Part shown: positions 11,235 to 21,264 of the stretch, in pieces | Layout: each line of letters starts with the position of its first letter | Numbering within the stretch: position 1 is the stretch's first letter | Source of the DNA: Isoetes taiwanensis | Taxonomy: Eukaryota > Streptophyta > Lycopodiopsida > Isoetales > Isoetaceae | Direction: 5' to 3' | Length of the DNA stretch: 64,000 nt | Assembly: GCA_021234155.1 (NCBI GenBank) | Contig: JAJEKV010000012.1 | Span: 6,019,789-6,083,788 of the forward strand | Program-made: the position numbers and the translations under genes | Notes under the pieces: generated by a model | The model's database searches: none | What the model was told of the DNA's origin: nothing | What the model saw: only the letters and a program-made list of their open reading frames with translations

Positions 11235-11890
11235 GCATGATATATATTGGAAAAGGTTCGGAAAATCCTTAGCATATTTTGCTTCGGCCTCATTTAACTC
11301 CATTCAAGTGGCATCTTCTATAGGATAGTCCGCCCATTATATAAGGATTTCTTTTATTGTTCTACTACGTAGCTTTCGTTCCCGATACTGCAATATCTGG
11401 GATGGCATTACTTCAAAGGTATTGTTCTCTTAGATTAATTGCAATTCAGGAAGCAATTGATCTCCATCATGTAAAGAGGGTTTTAACAAACTAACATGAA
11501 AAACATCATGAATCTTTATATGTGGTGGCAACTCTAATTGATATGCTAGGTTTCCCATCCTTTTAATGATTCTGAAAGGACCAACATATCTTTGAGCAAG
11601 TTTAGCACATTTTTCAATTCTAAGTTGACTTTTCTTTGGCTTCACACAGAGATATACAGAGTCTCCAACCTTGAATTCTCGATGTATTCTATGGTTATCT
11701 GCAAATTGCTTCTATCTATGTTGTGCTTCTACTAGCCTGCTTCTTATAAGCTGCACCTTATCTGCATATTCTTCCAACATCTGTCTAGAAATTTTAGACT
11801 TAACCATGGGATCATACCAATTTATTGGAGCATGACAATCATGTCCGTAAAGTGCTTCAAAAGGTGTCATTCCTGTAGATTCCTGTTTAG
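11235..11890 (-). pseudogene. Ty3/gypsy fragment: integrase C-terminus plus chromodomain
   Basis: Minus-strand remnant of a chromovirus polyprotein. From right to left it reads 'TGMTPFEALYG', 'FKVGDSVYLCVKPKKS', 'YVGPFRIIKRMGNLAYQLEL' and 'DVFHVSLLKPS' (integrase tail). A chromodomain-like segment follows, including 'WADYPIEDAT' and 'MELNEAEAKYAKDFPN'. In-frame stops sit where Gln or Trp is expected (for example TAA before WADYP). No RT or LTR of this element is present nearby. The chromodomain is the part that would bind histone tails during integration. Confidence 0.82.
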
Positions 11891-11899
11891 ATCATATAT

Positions 11900-12380
11900 G
11901 ATAGTGTACTCTATAGGATATATACCACTTTTAACTGGTAGCTAGGGGGAGTGATCCACGTTAAAAAGGGCTAAGGCAATTGTTATGGGAACGTTAATTC
12001 TTAATGGTTCTCAAGAATATTTCCCAAGGGGACTTAGGAAGGCATTTCCACTAAACCATTATAAAGATAGTCAAGTTAAAAACAAAAAGGGGCGTTTATT
12101 TAAATTATTAGTTGAGGAAGTGAAATTGGCATTTGGCACATGTTAAAGAGAGGAGAACCGACAAAAAGGGGCACGACCAACAAACTGTATGTTCTTCCAA
12201 TTAAAGAGCAGCATAGACAAAATAGAAAAGGCCAGGCTATTTCTACCACAAAGAAGGAATCGCGGATGCCTTTTTGCTGTTAGAAAAAGGCCAGCACAGA
12301 TACAAATAGCATCGGCCAGCTTATAAGAAGGGGAGAATTCGGCTGCTGATACTTACGGGACAACCACAAACCAATTTCCA
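11900..12380. other. Intergenic stretch, no gene seen
   Basis: AT-rich sequence with no coding similarity that I can read. It lies between the gypsy remnant and the 3' end of the DUF4283-like frame, and contains no endonuclease or RT that would make the latter a complete LINE. Confidence 0.5.
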
Positions 12381-13667
12381 TTAGCCTTCTAGAAATTGCA
12401 CTTTTTTCTTCCATTCTGTCCTTGTTTTCCTCTCAAGAGTCCTCCCAAGATCCATCTTCATTTTTTCTTTTTCCTTCTCTTCTCTGAGTTTCTGTCTTCT
12501 TCTTTTTCTTTTCTCACTACCATTTTTATTCTGCCTTTGTCTTTCCTGCTTTCCCTTGTTTGGAGTGATCCACACTCCTTCATCCTGTTTTCCAGTAACC
12601 TGTATATTCCCTGAATCCTGTTTGTGCGGGATTTCTTTAATTCTCCCCTCACCCTTGCAAACTTTCCCTCCATGCAGCCTAATACCACATGTTTGGCATG
12701 GTTGGGTAAGTCCCTGCCATGCAAGTTTCAAAGCCTTGGGATTGCCAAAGTAATCCACAAACTTGATCTCCCCCGGAATTGGTTTAAGCAGATCTATCTG
12801 TGCCCAAACTCTGGGGGCTTTATCCTGTGAAACTTCCCAACTAATCACATTTCCAGTATGTTGGAAGAGAGTAATCAGAGATTGCTCATTCCAATACATA
12901 GGATTGAGACCATGTAGAGAGGTCCAAGCCGGATGGTATAGCTCAGAAAAGTTCTGGGGATCGAAAGAAGGGTACCACTTTTGGAAAAAGAATTGAGTGT
13001 TGGCTTTGGTGATGGTGCCTTGTTTAAGTAGGAAACTCGGGGTCTGGCCATTCCCACATTCAACCATGAAGAATGGGAATTCTATCCAGTAAATACTATT
13101 AACTACTACCCCATGCTCCATTTTTTCAAGTTCCCCTTTTATATACTGTAGCCGAACCCCCTCATGTCGGACACATCCTATGAGCCCCCGAGATTTAAGA
13201 AACTTAAGCTTACTTTCTACTGCAGCATTTCTGAGAGGCTTACCAGTGAAAGCCGGAACTTTTTCAGTTAAGAGCTCCTTCCTGACGTCCTCCTGGATCT
13301 GGTTGGCATACTCCAGAATTTGGTTGACGGCCTCCTTCTGTCGCTGCAAGGTACCAACTCCAGAGGAACGCCTCGTGTTCACCATATCTGATAAGGAAGT
13401 GAGGAAGTCTCCAAAGGCAACGAAGTCTTTCACCTTCTCTCCCTTCTCCACCGCAGCCAAATGAGCAGCAATTTCTTTGATTTGCCTAAATCCCTTTTCG
13501 CTCAGAGTACGGGCCAAATCCTGTAATTCTTCGAATTTGGCATTATTCCCATTCACATCATTCCCTGACCCTTTAACTTCCTTTTCTTTTCCCCCCAATA
13601 CTGGCTCTGCCTGCACACCTTCCAATGGCTGTCCCATCCGACCTGACTGCTGTATTTCCCCAGACAT
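12381..13667 (-). CDS. DUF4283/CCHC gag-like protein (stand-alone LINE ORF1-type frame)
   Basis: An uninterrupted 428-codon frame starting MSGEIQQSGRMG. The middle resembles the plant retroelement DUF4283 fold: 'QKWYPSFDPQNFSEL', then 'PAWTSLHGLNPMYWNE' and 'APRVWAQIDL'. A zinc-knuckle-like segment follows, 'CQTCGIRLHGGKVC', where the usual CxxC-x4-H-x4-C spacing is slightly changed. The N-terminal 170 residues are helical and charged, and the C-terminal 75 are almost pure K/R/E and likely bind nucleic acid. In plant LINEs such proteins are ORF1 (RNA chaperone/gag). No endonuclease-RT frame follows on either side, so it is either a truncated element, an intact relic, or a captured gag-like gene. 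The lack of stops is notable. Confidence 0.6.
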   Translation of the reverse strand: MSGEIQQSGRMGQPLEGVQAEPVLGGKEKEVKGSGNDVNGNNAKFEELQDLARTLSEKGFRQIKEIAAHLAAVEKGEKVKDFVAFGDFLTSLSDMVNTRRSSGVGTLQRQKEAVNQILEYANQIQEDVRKELLTEKVPAFTGKPLRNAAVESKLKFLKSRGLIGCVRHEGVRLQYIKGELEKMEHGVVVNSIYWIEFPFFMVECGNGQTPSFLLKQGTITKANTQFFFQKWYPSFDPQNFSELYHPAWTSLHGLNPMYWNEQSLITLFQHTGNVISWEVSQDKAPRVWAQIDLLKPIPGEIKFVDYFGNPKALKLAWQGLTQPCQTCGIRLHGGKVCKGEGRIKEIPHKQDSGNIQVTGKQDEGVWITPNKGKQERQRQNKNGSEKRKRRRQKLREEKEKEKMKMDLGRTLERKTRTEWKKKVQFLEG

Positions 13668-13679
13668 CCCTTTACCCTG

Positions 13680-15000
13680 TCTCCCCTACACTGATTTTTT
13701 GACCCTTTTTTTATTATATTTTCCGATTCTGCACTACCCTAACAACGTGCCACTACTGTCAACCTACAATCATCCAACTGAAACCCTTCAACTGTAAACT
13801 TTCACTACAACCCTACTGTCAACCCACGAACAGTGCGTATGGAAGATACCTGCGGCACTGGCGTTCCTGTCACCCACAAACTCACCTAGCCAAGATTCGA
13901 GAAGTTCTACTTCCGATTGTGGGATCGTTGAGAAAATGGTCGTAAATAGTTCTTCTGGAAAGAATCTATGGTATACCAGACTTTCCCACAATCTTGCACT
14001 CTCACCCTCAAGCCACCCACAGGTGAATCTCTCACCTTGGATCAAGATCGTGAAGAACCTCATGACTTAGGGTAACAGCAGTAGAGTTCTCCCGCTCCCG
14101 CTCCCGCTTGCGCTCTCGCCCATAACTCCCGCTCCCCTCACTCGGATGTACCTTAATTACTCAAAGCCCTTAAGATTATACACAATTCACCAAATACCCT
14201 TAAGATGAGTGATGATATAGCTTTTATCCTGATAATTTGATTATTACAAAATTGACTATCAAAAGTACATTGGATATCATTCCGAGAACTATGGTCAGAA
14301 TATTAGATTGTCTTACTACATGGCTTTTGGAGGAGGTGGATTCGCATTAAGTTTTGCTTTGGCAAATGCCCTTGAAAAAAATGCAAGATCAATGTATTCA
14401 GAGAATATCCATATCTATATGACAGTGATGAGCGGATTCAAGCACGTGAGGTTGAATTAGGTTTTCCACCGGGATTCCATCAGGTTAAAACGTCTAAATG
14501 TCTGGTCTATTTTCTATTCAGAAACGAAAATCGCCAATAGCAAATCCTTGCCCCAGAAATCACTTGCAGAATCGTTGCTAGCAAATTTTTTGAAAATTGT
14601 TGACGACAGAATCATCGAAAGTCTCTTTGCAAATTGCTGATGGGAGAATCATTGTGGCGGAACTTCGCTCATGGCAAGATCGATGCCAAAAAGTAGTTGT
14701 TGTTGCTGTTATCGGAAAAGCACATCTATTGCAGAAGGGCTTTCTATGAAATACATAAAATACAAGGGCATTTAATGACATACGAAATTCTACAGGGCCA
14801 AATACGTTGACCAAAGGCATTACAAAAATTTATGAAAACTTAGGGGTACGTTGTGAAATTTGTCAAAACATAAGGGTATTAAGGTTAATACCCTTATGTT
14901 TTTTTTGTAGAATTAAGTAAAAAATTAAGATTATTTTTGGTAAATTTCTCTAATAAATACATCTCAGCATAATACGTATAATACGGCATTTTTTGAATCC
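13680..15000. other. Upstream region of the cyclin gene
   Basis: Mostly non-coding. A minus-strand frame of 91 codons at 14063-13788 lies just upstream of the DUF4283-like frame but resembles nothing I know. A C/T-rich stretch ('gctcccgctcccgc') is near 14090-14140. Repeated phrases of the type 'ccaaatacccttaag' (about 14190) and 'aagggtatt' (about 14873) suggest an old small inverted-repeat element, but I could not define its ends. Confidence 0.35.
14867..14900. repeat. Perfect 15-bp inverted repeat (hairpin) upstream of cyclin B
   Basis: Left arm 14867-14881 (aacataagggtatta) and right arm 14886-14900 are exact reverse complements with a 4-base loop. They lie about 230 bp before the cyclin ATG. 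Confidence 0.75.
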
Positions 15001-15010
15001 TTCGCGGCAG

Positions 15011-15021
15011 TGACCGTTGAG
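15011..15021 (-). promoter_or_regulatory. MSA-like element (MYB3R binding, G2/M expression)
   Basis: On the minus strand the sequence reads CTCAACGGTCA. The plant mitosis-specific activator consensus is YCYAACGGYYA; this matches at 10 of 11 positions, including the AACGG core. It sits 107-117 bp upstream of the cyclin start codon. B-type cyclin promoters of plants are known to use MSA boxes bound by three-repeat MYB factors, so its place fits. I saw no second copy in the preceding kilobase. Confidence 0.6.
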
Positions 15022-15127
15022 TTTTGTATCATCCGACAGGGGCCGATTTATTAGGTCATCCCAGATCCATGAGTAAACTGGTTGCTCCGGCCTTCGATTC
15101 TCTTTCTATCTGATAGCTTCATCAAAC

Positions 15128-18034
15128 ATGTATGCCACAAGGGTACGTTATTTTGGATTCGTTTACAAAAGCAAGATTATCAAGCTAAATTTCGCCTCAT
15201 TCTTACAGGCAAGAGTTAGTTCTTCTGAAGAGAACAAGAAATCTTTGAAAGGTAAGGGAGCTTCCAACAAATGTGAGCTTCTTGCTCGCTGATAAATCCT
15301 GAATTGATGTCTTACTTATGTTATAGACATTATGCCCCCCCTTTTCTCCTCATTGCTGAAGTACCTGTTCCGTTTTTTTCCTTTTTTTCTGTAGTAGTAG
15401 CAGCAGCACCTGGAAGTAGTGCCAAGACATCTGGATCTGTTCAAAGACGAACTAGAAAGGCACTTGAAGACATTGGAAATGTGGTGGGCACCAGAAATCA
15501 CGTGAAAGAAGAGTAAACCCTTGATTCCACTCGCCATGTTTTTAAGCTTACCAAGTTAGGGTTATTATGCTGCTGAAGGTTTTTCATTGTTTGTGTCTAG
15601 AAATGTTCCTAAAGGAAGAAAACCAGATCCACCATCTTTGGATCGCCCCATCACAAGGTTTGTCTCTTCACATTCGCTTTTCAATTCTTTTTGTTCTACT
15701 TTGACTTAAAATTTCATTCAGGATTTCTGGATCTAAGATAGAGCTGCCGCTGCCTGTGGCTAATAGGCCGATTACTCGGTATGTTACAATGCAGCTGCAT
15801 TTTGAAGCCTGAAAAAGCATTTCTCTAACATATTTATCAGGTGATCCATCAGGAGGTTCTCTGCTCGGCTAGCAGTCAATCAGGCTACAGCAGCTACCAA
15901 ATCCAAGGTTTGAACTTTATACTTTACAGATATCAATATGTTATCCTAAATACTGAAAACCAGATTGCAGCCTCTGCAAGAGACAACGGATGCAGAATCA
16001 AAACCTCGAGAAGAGTTAGGCAGGGGCCAGAAGCCTTCTGTTGTAATCCGTGAGGAAACCATTGTACAATGTTCCACTGCATCAAAATTGGATTCAGCAT
16101 GTTTAGTTTCTTGTCCGGGCAGAAAGAGCCAGCAGAACAAGGGAGGTACAAGAAGAAGGGAAAAGTCTCTTACTGCTGCCTTGACGGCTCGCAGTGAGGT
16201 ATCAATGCCCTTAAGTGGCATTCCTTATTCTTTGCCTTTTCTTTGGACCTCCACTTAAATTTGTTTGATTGCATGCACAGGTTTCAAGTGCTGGTCTTGC
16301 AGAACCTCAAGGTCCCTTGCTTAACATAGACACAGATGTAGAATCAAAACCCAGAGAAGAGTTTGGCAGTGAGCAGAATGCTTCTGTTGTAATCCATGAG
16401 GAAACCACTGAACAATGTTCCACTGCATTAAAATTGGATTCAGCACGTTTACCCCCTTGTCCGGGTAGAAAGGGCCAGCAGAACAGGGGAGGTACACGGA
16501 GGAGGAAAAAGTCACTTACCGCTACCTTGACAGCTCGTAGTGAGGTATCATCTTTTAAGTGGCATTCCTTATTCTTTGCCTTTACTTTGGACCTTGATTT
16601 AAATAGTTTCTTGCAATGCACAGGTCGCATGTGCTGATCTTGCAGAAATCCAAGGTCCCTTGCCTAGCATAGACACCGATGACGTCGGAAACCCTCTTGC
16701 TGTTGTGGACTACGTGCAGGATATTTATAGTTTCTACCGAGAGACAGAAGTAAATAACATGTTTTGTAAATTAAATTTTGTGATTCTTCTCTATTTTTAT
16801 CTAGGTCTTTTGACATCTGAACTGTATAGATTGAAAGTTGTGCACCACCTGGTTACATCTCTGGCCAAGCTGATATCACCCCCAAAATGCGGGCTGTGTT
16901 AGTTGATTGGTTGATTGAGGTTAGTTTGAACTCTTGTTGGGTACTTTGGTTTCATAGCATATTTATCTGAACCATTACTGTGTAGGTACACTTCAAGTTT
17001 AAGCTCCTGCCTGAGACTTTGTTCCTGGCCATGAATGTTGTTGATCGATACTTATCTTTACAAAACACGTCAAGGCATTGTTTACAACTTGTTGGAGTGA
17101 CTGCCATGTTGATTGCAGCAAAATATGAAGAACTTTGGGCACCTGGGGTACAGTGATATATCATAGTTTGTAGATTTATTGGTCTGTTATGTGTGTTCAC
17201 ATGTTGCTTGCAGATACAAGACTTCATCTTTATTACTGATAATGCGTACACTCGGTGCCAAATTCTAGAGATGGTATGGCAGTTGATTGCTATCTTGGAA
17301 GTCAAGTTTAACTTCGTTGAATAATGTGAATGGGTGGTATTGTAGGAGCGCAAAATACTGAATACACTGCGTTTTAATCTTACTGTTCCAACTCCATACC
17401 TTTTTGTTATTAGATTCCTTAAAGCAGCTGCATCCAATCAACAGGTAACAACTATCTTGTTTATTTTTCCCGCTTCTTTCTCATCTTAAATTGTTCTTCT
17501 TTCCAGATAAATATGCTATCCTTTTTTTTCCTGGAACTGTGTCTTCCGGAATATGTGATGCTGAAGTACCCACCATCTCTACTGGCAGCAGCTGCCGTTT
17601 ATACTTCATTGTTAGTTGTAAGAAAGGGTCAGAGCTGGAACAGTGTTCTCCAACGGCATTCAGGATACTCAGAGGAGCAGTTGATGTATCTTTTATGCCC
17701 TAACTTCATCATTGTTTTACACTTCCATTTGTTTTAACCCTTAGTTTCACCCTACAGGGAATGTGCTGACTTGATCGTGAGGTTCCACGCACAGGGAAAG
17801 GATGCACAACCTATGAAAATAGTTCATGAAAAGTATTCAAGTGCATTGTATGGTGCAGTGGCATGTCTTTCTCCTGCCAAGTTAACCTTTAAAGTGAAGA
17901 AGAATAAAACAAAGAGTAATAACCTATTGGTTGATTCTCCCACGGCACATGATGTTTTCATAGCTCGTCGTTTGCAACTCCGAAAGTCACCCCAACCTCA
18001 GATAAAGGGACAGGTTCTCAGCATACAAGAATGA
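15128..18034 (+). CDS. CYCB1: B1-type mitotic cyclin, 15 coding exons, predicted 609 aa
   Basis: Regulatory subunit of mitotic CDK. Exons by GT/AG and frame: 15128-15142, 15209-15251, 15395-15512, 15601-15657, 15722-15778, 15853-15907, 15971-16198, 16281-16544, 16624-16749, 16830-16919, 16986-17147, 17214-17273, 17346-17444, 17507-17685, 17758-18034. They sum to 1830 nt with no internal stop. Destruction box RKALEDIGN at residues 40-48. Conserved 'SLTAALTARSE' before the core. Cyclin box starts near residue 335 with 'MRAVLVDWLIEVHFKF', then 'MNVVDRYLS', 'AAKYEELWAPG' and 'PTPYLFVIRFLKAA'; the second fold includes 'YPPSLLAAAAVYTS' and 'HSGYSEEQLM'. It is longer than usual plant B1 cyclins (about 430 aa) because the pre-core region is expanded by tandem exon duplication and there is a basic C-terminal extension of about 50 aa. 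Exon 3 and 7 acceptors are the least certain. Confidence 0.88.
15971..16623 (+). repeat. Tandem exon-plus-intron duplication inside the cyclin gene
   Basis: Exon 7 with its downstream intron (to 16280) and exon 8 with its intron (16281-16623) are diverged direct copies offset by about 346 bp. Shared peptide blocks include 'ESKPREE', 'EQCSTA.KLDSA', 'CPGRK.QQN.GGTRRR' and 'LTARSE'. The introns share 'aagtggcattccttattc'. The first 57 bases of the unit recur once more at the start of exon 9 (16624-16680). Confidence 0.9.
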
Positions 18035-18154
18035 AGAAATAACAGCTTGAGGTTCATAGATCGTGAAGATGAGTTCACCGGCATCAACCCAAGGCCCAAT
18101 GTCGGAGACAATTGAATGTTCTATAAACTGGCATCAAAATTGTACCTCCGAATC

Positions 18155-18160
18155 AATAAA
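18155..18160 (+). terminator. Polyadenylation signal of the cyclin gene
   Basis: AATAAA about 120 bp after the TGA at 18032-18034, at a plausible spacing for a plant 3' UTR. The actual cleavage site cannot be seen. Confidence 0.5.
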
Positions 18161-18179
18161 AACCTTTTGTACAAACATT

Positions 18180-19420
18180 AAGCCACAATGGTAGAGATGC
18201 CTTGCTTTGGCTGTTATAGTTCATATACCTCACTACTGCTGAAACCTGGAAATCGTTTGGCAATACCAAGCCGTGCTTTTATGCATACCACACCTTGTCT
18301 CAATAGTGCAGTCCGTAGCACTCCATGTTTTGCTGCTAATTTTTGAGACACTAGTAAACGTGTGCCAGGACATTGAGAATATGTTAATGACCTCACTCAA
18401 TTTAGTGCTCATACCAACAAAATCTTGAGAACTAAGAAATTGTGTGTTGGGTTAGTTTTGACCACTTTTCTAATGTTCAACAAAAGACTTTTACAAATAA
18501 TGTCGCATTATAGATTGTGTTCATTGTGTTCATTTGTCCACTTATGCAAGGTCTCCGATGTGAGCTGTCTTTTTTGTTGTTACTATTCTTGAAAGTTCAT
18601 TTGGGTCCATTATGCGTAGATGATATATGTTGGAATTTAGTCTTTGATTTTCACAGTTTTTTCTTCGCTGTTTTTGTTGATGCATTGATCATCCAATTTG
18701 TTTTCACGTGCACATTGTTGTGGTCGTAGTTTGTGGTTTATGTTCGATTTTTTGGGCCTTATTTGTTTACGCATTCAATTTGACCCATATTTTTGGTTTT
18801 CGTCTTTGTTATCGTGGTTGGCTCGCATCATCTTTATGAAGTTTGTATCATTTGTCTCCGTCTTTCTCCCACCATTCCTTGTTAGGTTTTGCATAATATT
18901 CTCACATTTTGTTTCGCCTCAGTTCCCTTTGGGTTCACCAACCTCATTTGGCAGTTGTTTCTTCTTTGGCACGCATCGACCATGGGCCCTAACCAACCCT
19001 GAGCTGGAAGCATCCTGGGCCGGAATCCTAGACTTCGAACCATCCTGGGCCGGAAGCTTGGGTCAATCCTCTTTCTCCACACCAGGGCTCGCCAGAAGAA
19101 CGTGCGCTATGATTCAGAAGCACTATGATTCAGAAGAACGTGCGCTTCATTTGCCACAGGCCATGCCGGAACCCCTGCCTGCCTGCCTGCCCTGCTGAAA
19201 TCCGTTCCTGCCCCTGCTAAAAAAGAAAGGACCTACTTTGACTGGCCAACAAGCAGCTCAAATCACTTAAAAAATACGGTTTGACTACGCTCTAGCATAC
19301 AATACACCCTCGAAATCTACCCAAAATCATGCGTGAAATACGGTACCAAACGAAATAATTAAAAGTTTATACCTAAGATATGCCAAAACTGCTCCAAACT
19401 TATAGTTGCCCAGGGCATTA
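18180..19420. other. Intergenic stretch after the cyclin gene
   Basis: Open frames exist (for example 18698-19198, plus) but are T-rich and resemble no family. The segment 19003-19070 repeats 'catcctgggccgga' twice. Nothing else can be assigned. Confidence 0.4.
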
Positions 19421-19445
19421 TCTCCCTTAACACCCTGCTCCGAGG

Positions 19446-19540
19446 GTGTTACGAGCCTTTGTGATAACGCCCTAGGCATTATGAGCCTTCGTGATAGGCG
19501 TTATGAGCCTTCGTGATAACGCCCTAGGTCGTTATGACTG
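19446..19540. repeat. Short tandem/palindromic repeat
   Basis: Three copies of about 19 bp ('gttatgagccttcgtgata' type) start near 19448, 19478 and 19500, interleaved with 'acgccctagg'. The array is GC-richer than its surroundings. Confidence 0.6.
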
Positions 19541-19604
19541 TTTGAGGCAAAAAAAACCCAAGGAGCAGGTTTTTTAGACTATGGTTTTTTCTTTTGTCTG
19601 GCTT

Positions 19605-20395
19605 TAAATTTTGAGATGAAATTTTATGCAAGAACCATTAGCTAGTTTTGCTAGGTTCATTGCAGGAGCCTCAGAAATAAACAGCTTTTGGTACTATGTA
19701 ATTTGAATGTGGTGTCATGGGGAGCAGTTCTTGCAGGATATGCTTAGTATATAACAACACACCAGAGAGTTATAGGGGCTGCAATGCTTCAGCACATGTC
19801 CAGAAGTAAGTAAACATGTTTACTTTGTTATTTTGACTTGCCCTAGAGGTTGCAAGGGTTGTTCTTTTCTTAATGCACTATTACAATGATACAGTATCAG
19901 TCACGTTTGCTCTTCCCATTTTGATTCATGTTTCAGTGCAAATGGCTCTTAGTTAGTCAGATAGGTAAGGTGGCTGGAAAAGATATCATGTATTGACGTG
20001 ATAAGTTTTAAATCAATGTGATAATAGCCAATGCGATTCTATTGAAACTTTTTGAATTACAAAAGTAAGAATGGACGGCATGGAGTTCGGGCCTTTTGTT
20101 TACATGATACATATGTATGATACTCTAGGAACTATTGACTTTTCAAAGGTGGTTGTTTGACCGGTATCTGCACAAGATATCGCTCAATTTCAGGGGCACC
20201 CAATGTCTTTGATTAGCTTGTAGTTTGAAATGCTCCTAATTGGACTGGAATGATTGCAGATGCTACATTGGCTTACATTTGAAAGTTTTTTGTCTTTTTT
20301 GGAGGATATTCTATAAGGAACTGAATCGGGAGGCATTAATCAAATGGTCTAGCACCAGATGCTATAGCTTCTTGCATTAAGGCTCCGTCGCCACT
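19605..20395 (+). pseudogene. Pentatricopeptide-repeat (PPR) gene relic
   Basis: Scattered peptide pieces in changing plus-strand frames resemble plant PPR proteins: 'NLNVVSWGAVLAGYA' near 19705-19750, 'PNWTGMIA' near 20236-20265, and 'APDAI.SCIKA' near 20350-20390. PPR proteins normally bind organellar RNA. No single frame spans more than one motif, and stops and frameshifts are frequent, so this is a dead copy. A second PPR relic is at 58.6 kb in the same orientation. Confidence 0.4.
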
Positions 20396-21127
20396 TGGAT
20401 GGGTAAGTTGGAATTGGTTCTTCCTGCTTTTGCTTCATCATCATGATGGGTCATCCGTCCAGAAATTGAAGCTTAACCTATTTCCTTCTGTCATTTATAT
20501 TTTAATCTATCCACCAAACGACAATTCTATAAGGACAATTTTTCCTCAATATATCTGGAGACGATTCCCTTTGACATCTTGGGAACTAGAATTTACATTA
20601 TTCCTCGCCAAACATTGTCTTCGCATTAGAGAACAGGAAGTATAGCCCTTGGGGATGGCTAGCATGGATTCTTCTATGCCAAGTAACCTGTCAAAAATAT
20701 TTTCATAGTGAGTTAGCGCTGCCTAAGTAGTAATCTTTGCCTTGAGGTTGTATTTGAATGCTGAAGCTAGTCAAGATTTTTGAAAAATATGACAATTGGT
20801 GAAAAATATTTCATATCACTAACCATACAAAGAATTAAAGAGTGTGATATTAAAAAAAATGCTAATACTTTGTTAAATATACTCCACAATCATTTAGAAT
20901 ATGTGGACACAGATAAAGGCAACTTAGTAACAACTAGATCCACGTTCATAAACGGAATTACCAGTTACATTTGGTGGCAAAAGAGGTATTGAGCAAAAGT
21001 CACTAGAAAAAGGAAACTTCTCAAATGTCCTAGCTAACTAATTTTGTTATGTCTACAACTACAAGAAATTTATCCCGGCGGCCATCTTCCCCGACTTGCT
21101 CCTGCAAGGGGGGATTTGTATATCTGT

Positions 21128-21262
21128 GGAAATTGTGTGAAAGATGGTCTTGAAATGCAAAGGGGGACTTTTATATCTTTGGAATGGTGTGAAAGATGTT
21201 CTTGAAATGCAAAGGGGGACTTTTATATCTTTGGAATGGTGTGAAAGATGTTCTTGATACCT
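21128..21262. repeat. 52-bp tandem repeat, about 2.5 copies
   Basis: The unit begins 'ggaatggtgtgaaagatg' at 21181 and 21233, and in diverged form ('ggaaattgtgtgaaagatg') at about 21129. A related phrase 'cgtgaaagatgttcttgaca' occurs alone at 45307. No gene is associated. Confidence 0.75.
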
Positions 21263-21264
21263 CA

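Noticed and set aside
15304-15516. A continuous 70-codon frame in the cyclin gene taken as one exon
   Set aside because: Its first part is intron; the acceptor at 15394 and the donor at 15513 fit the downstream cyclin frame better.
16952-17437. 161-codon minus-strand frame
   Set aside because: It is the antisense shadow of cyclin exons 11-13.
18517-19198. Plus-strand frames of 70 and 166 codons after the cyclin gene
   Set aside because: Phe/Leu/Trp-rich translations of T-rich DNA, no motif, no splice or start context that would support a gene.
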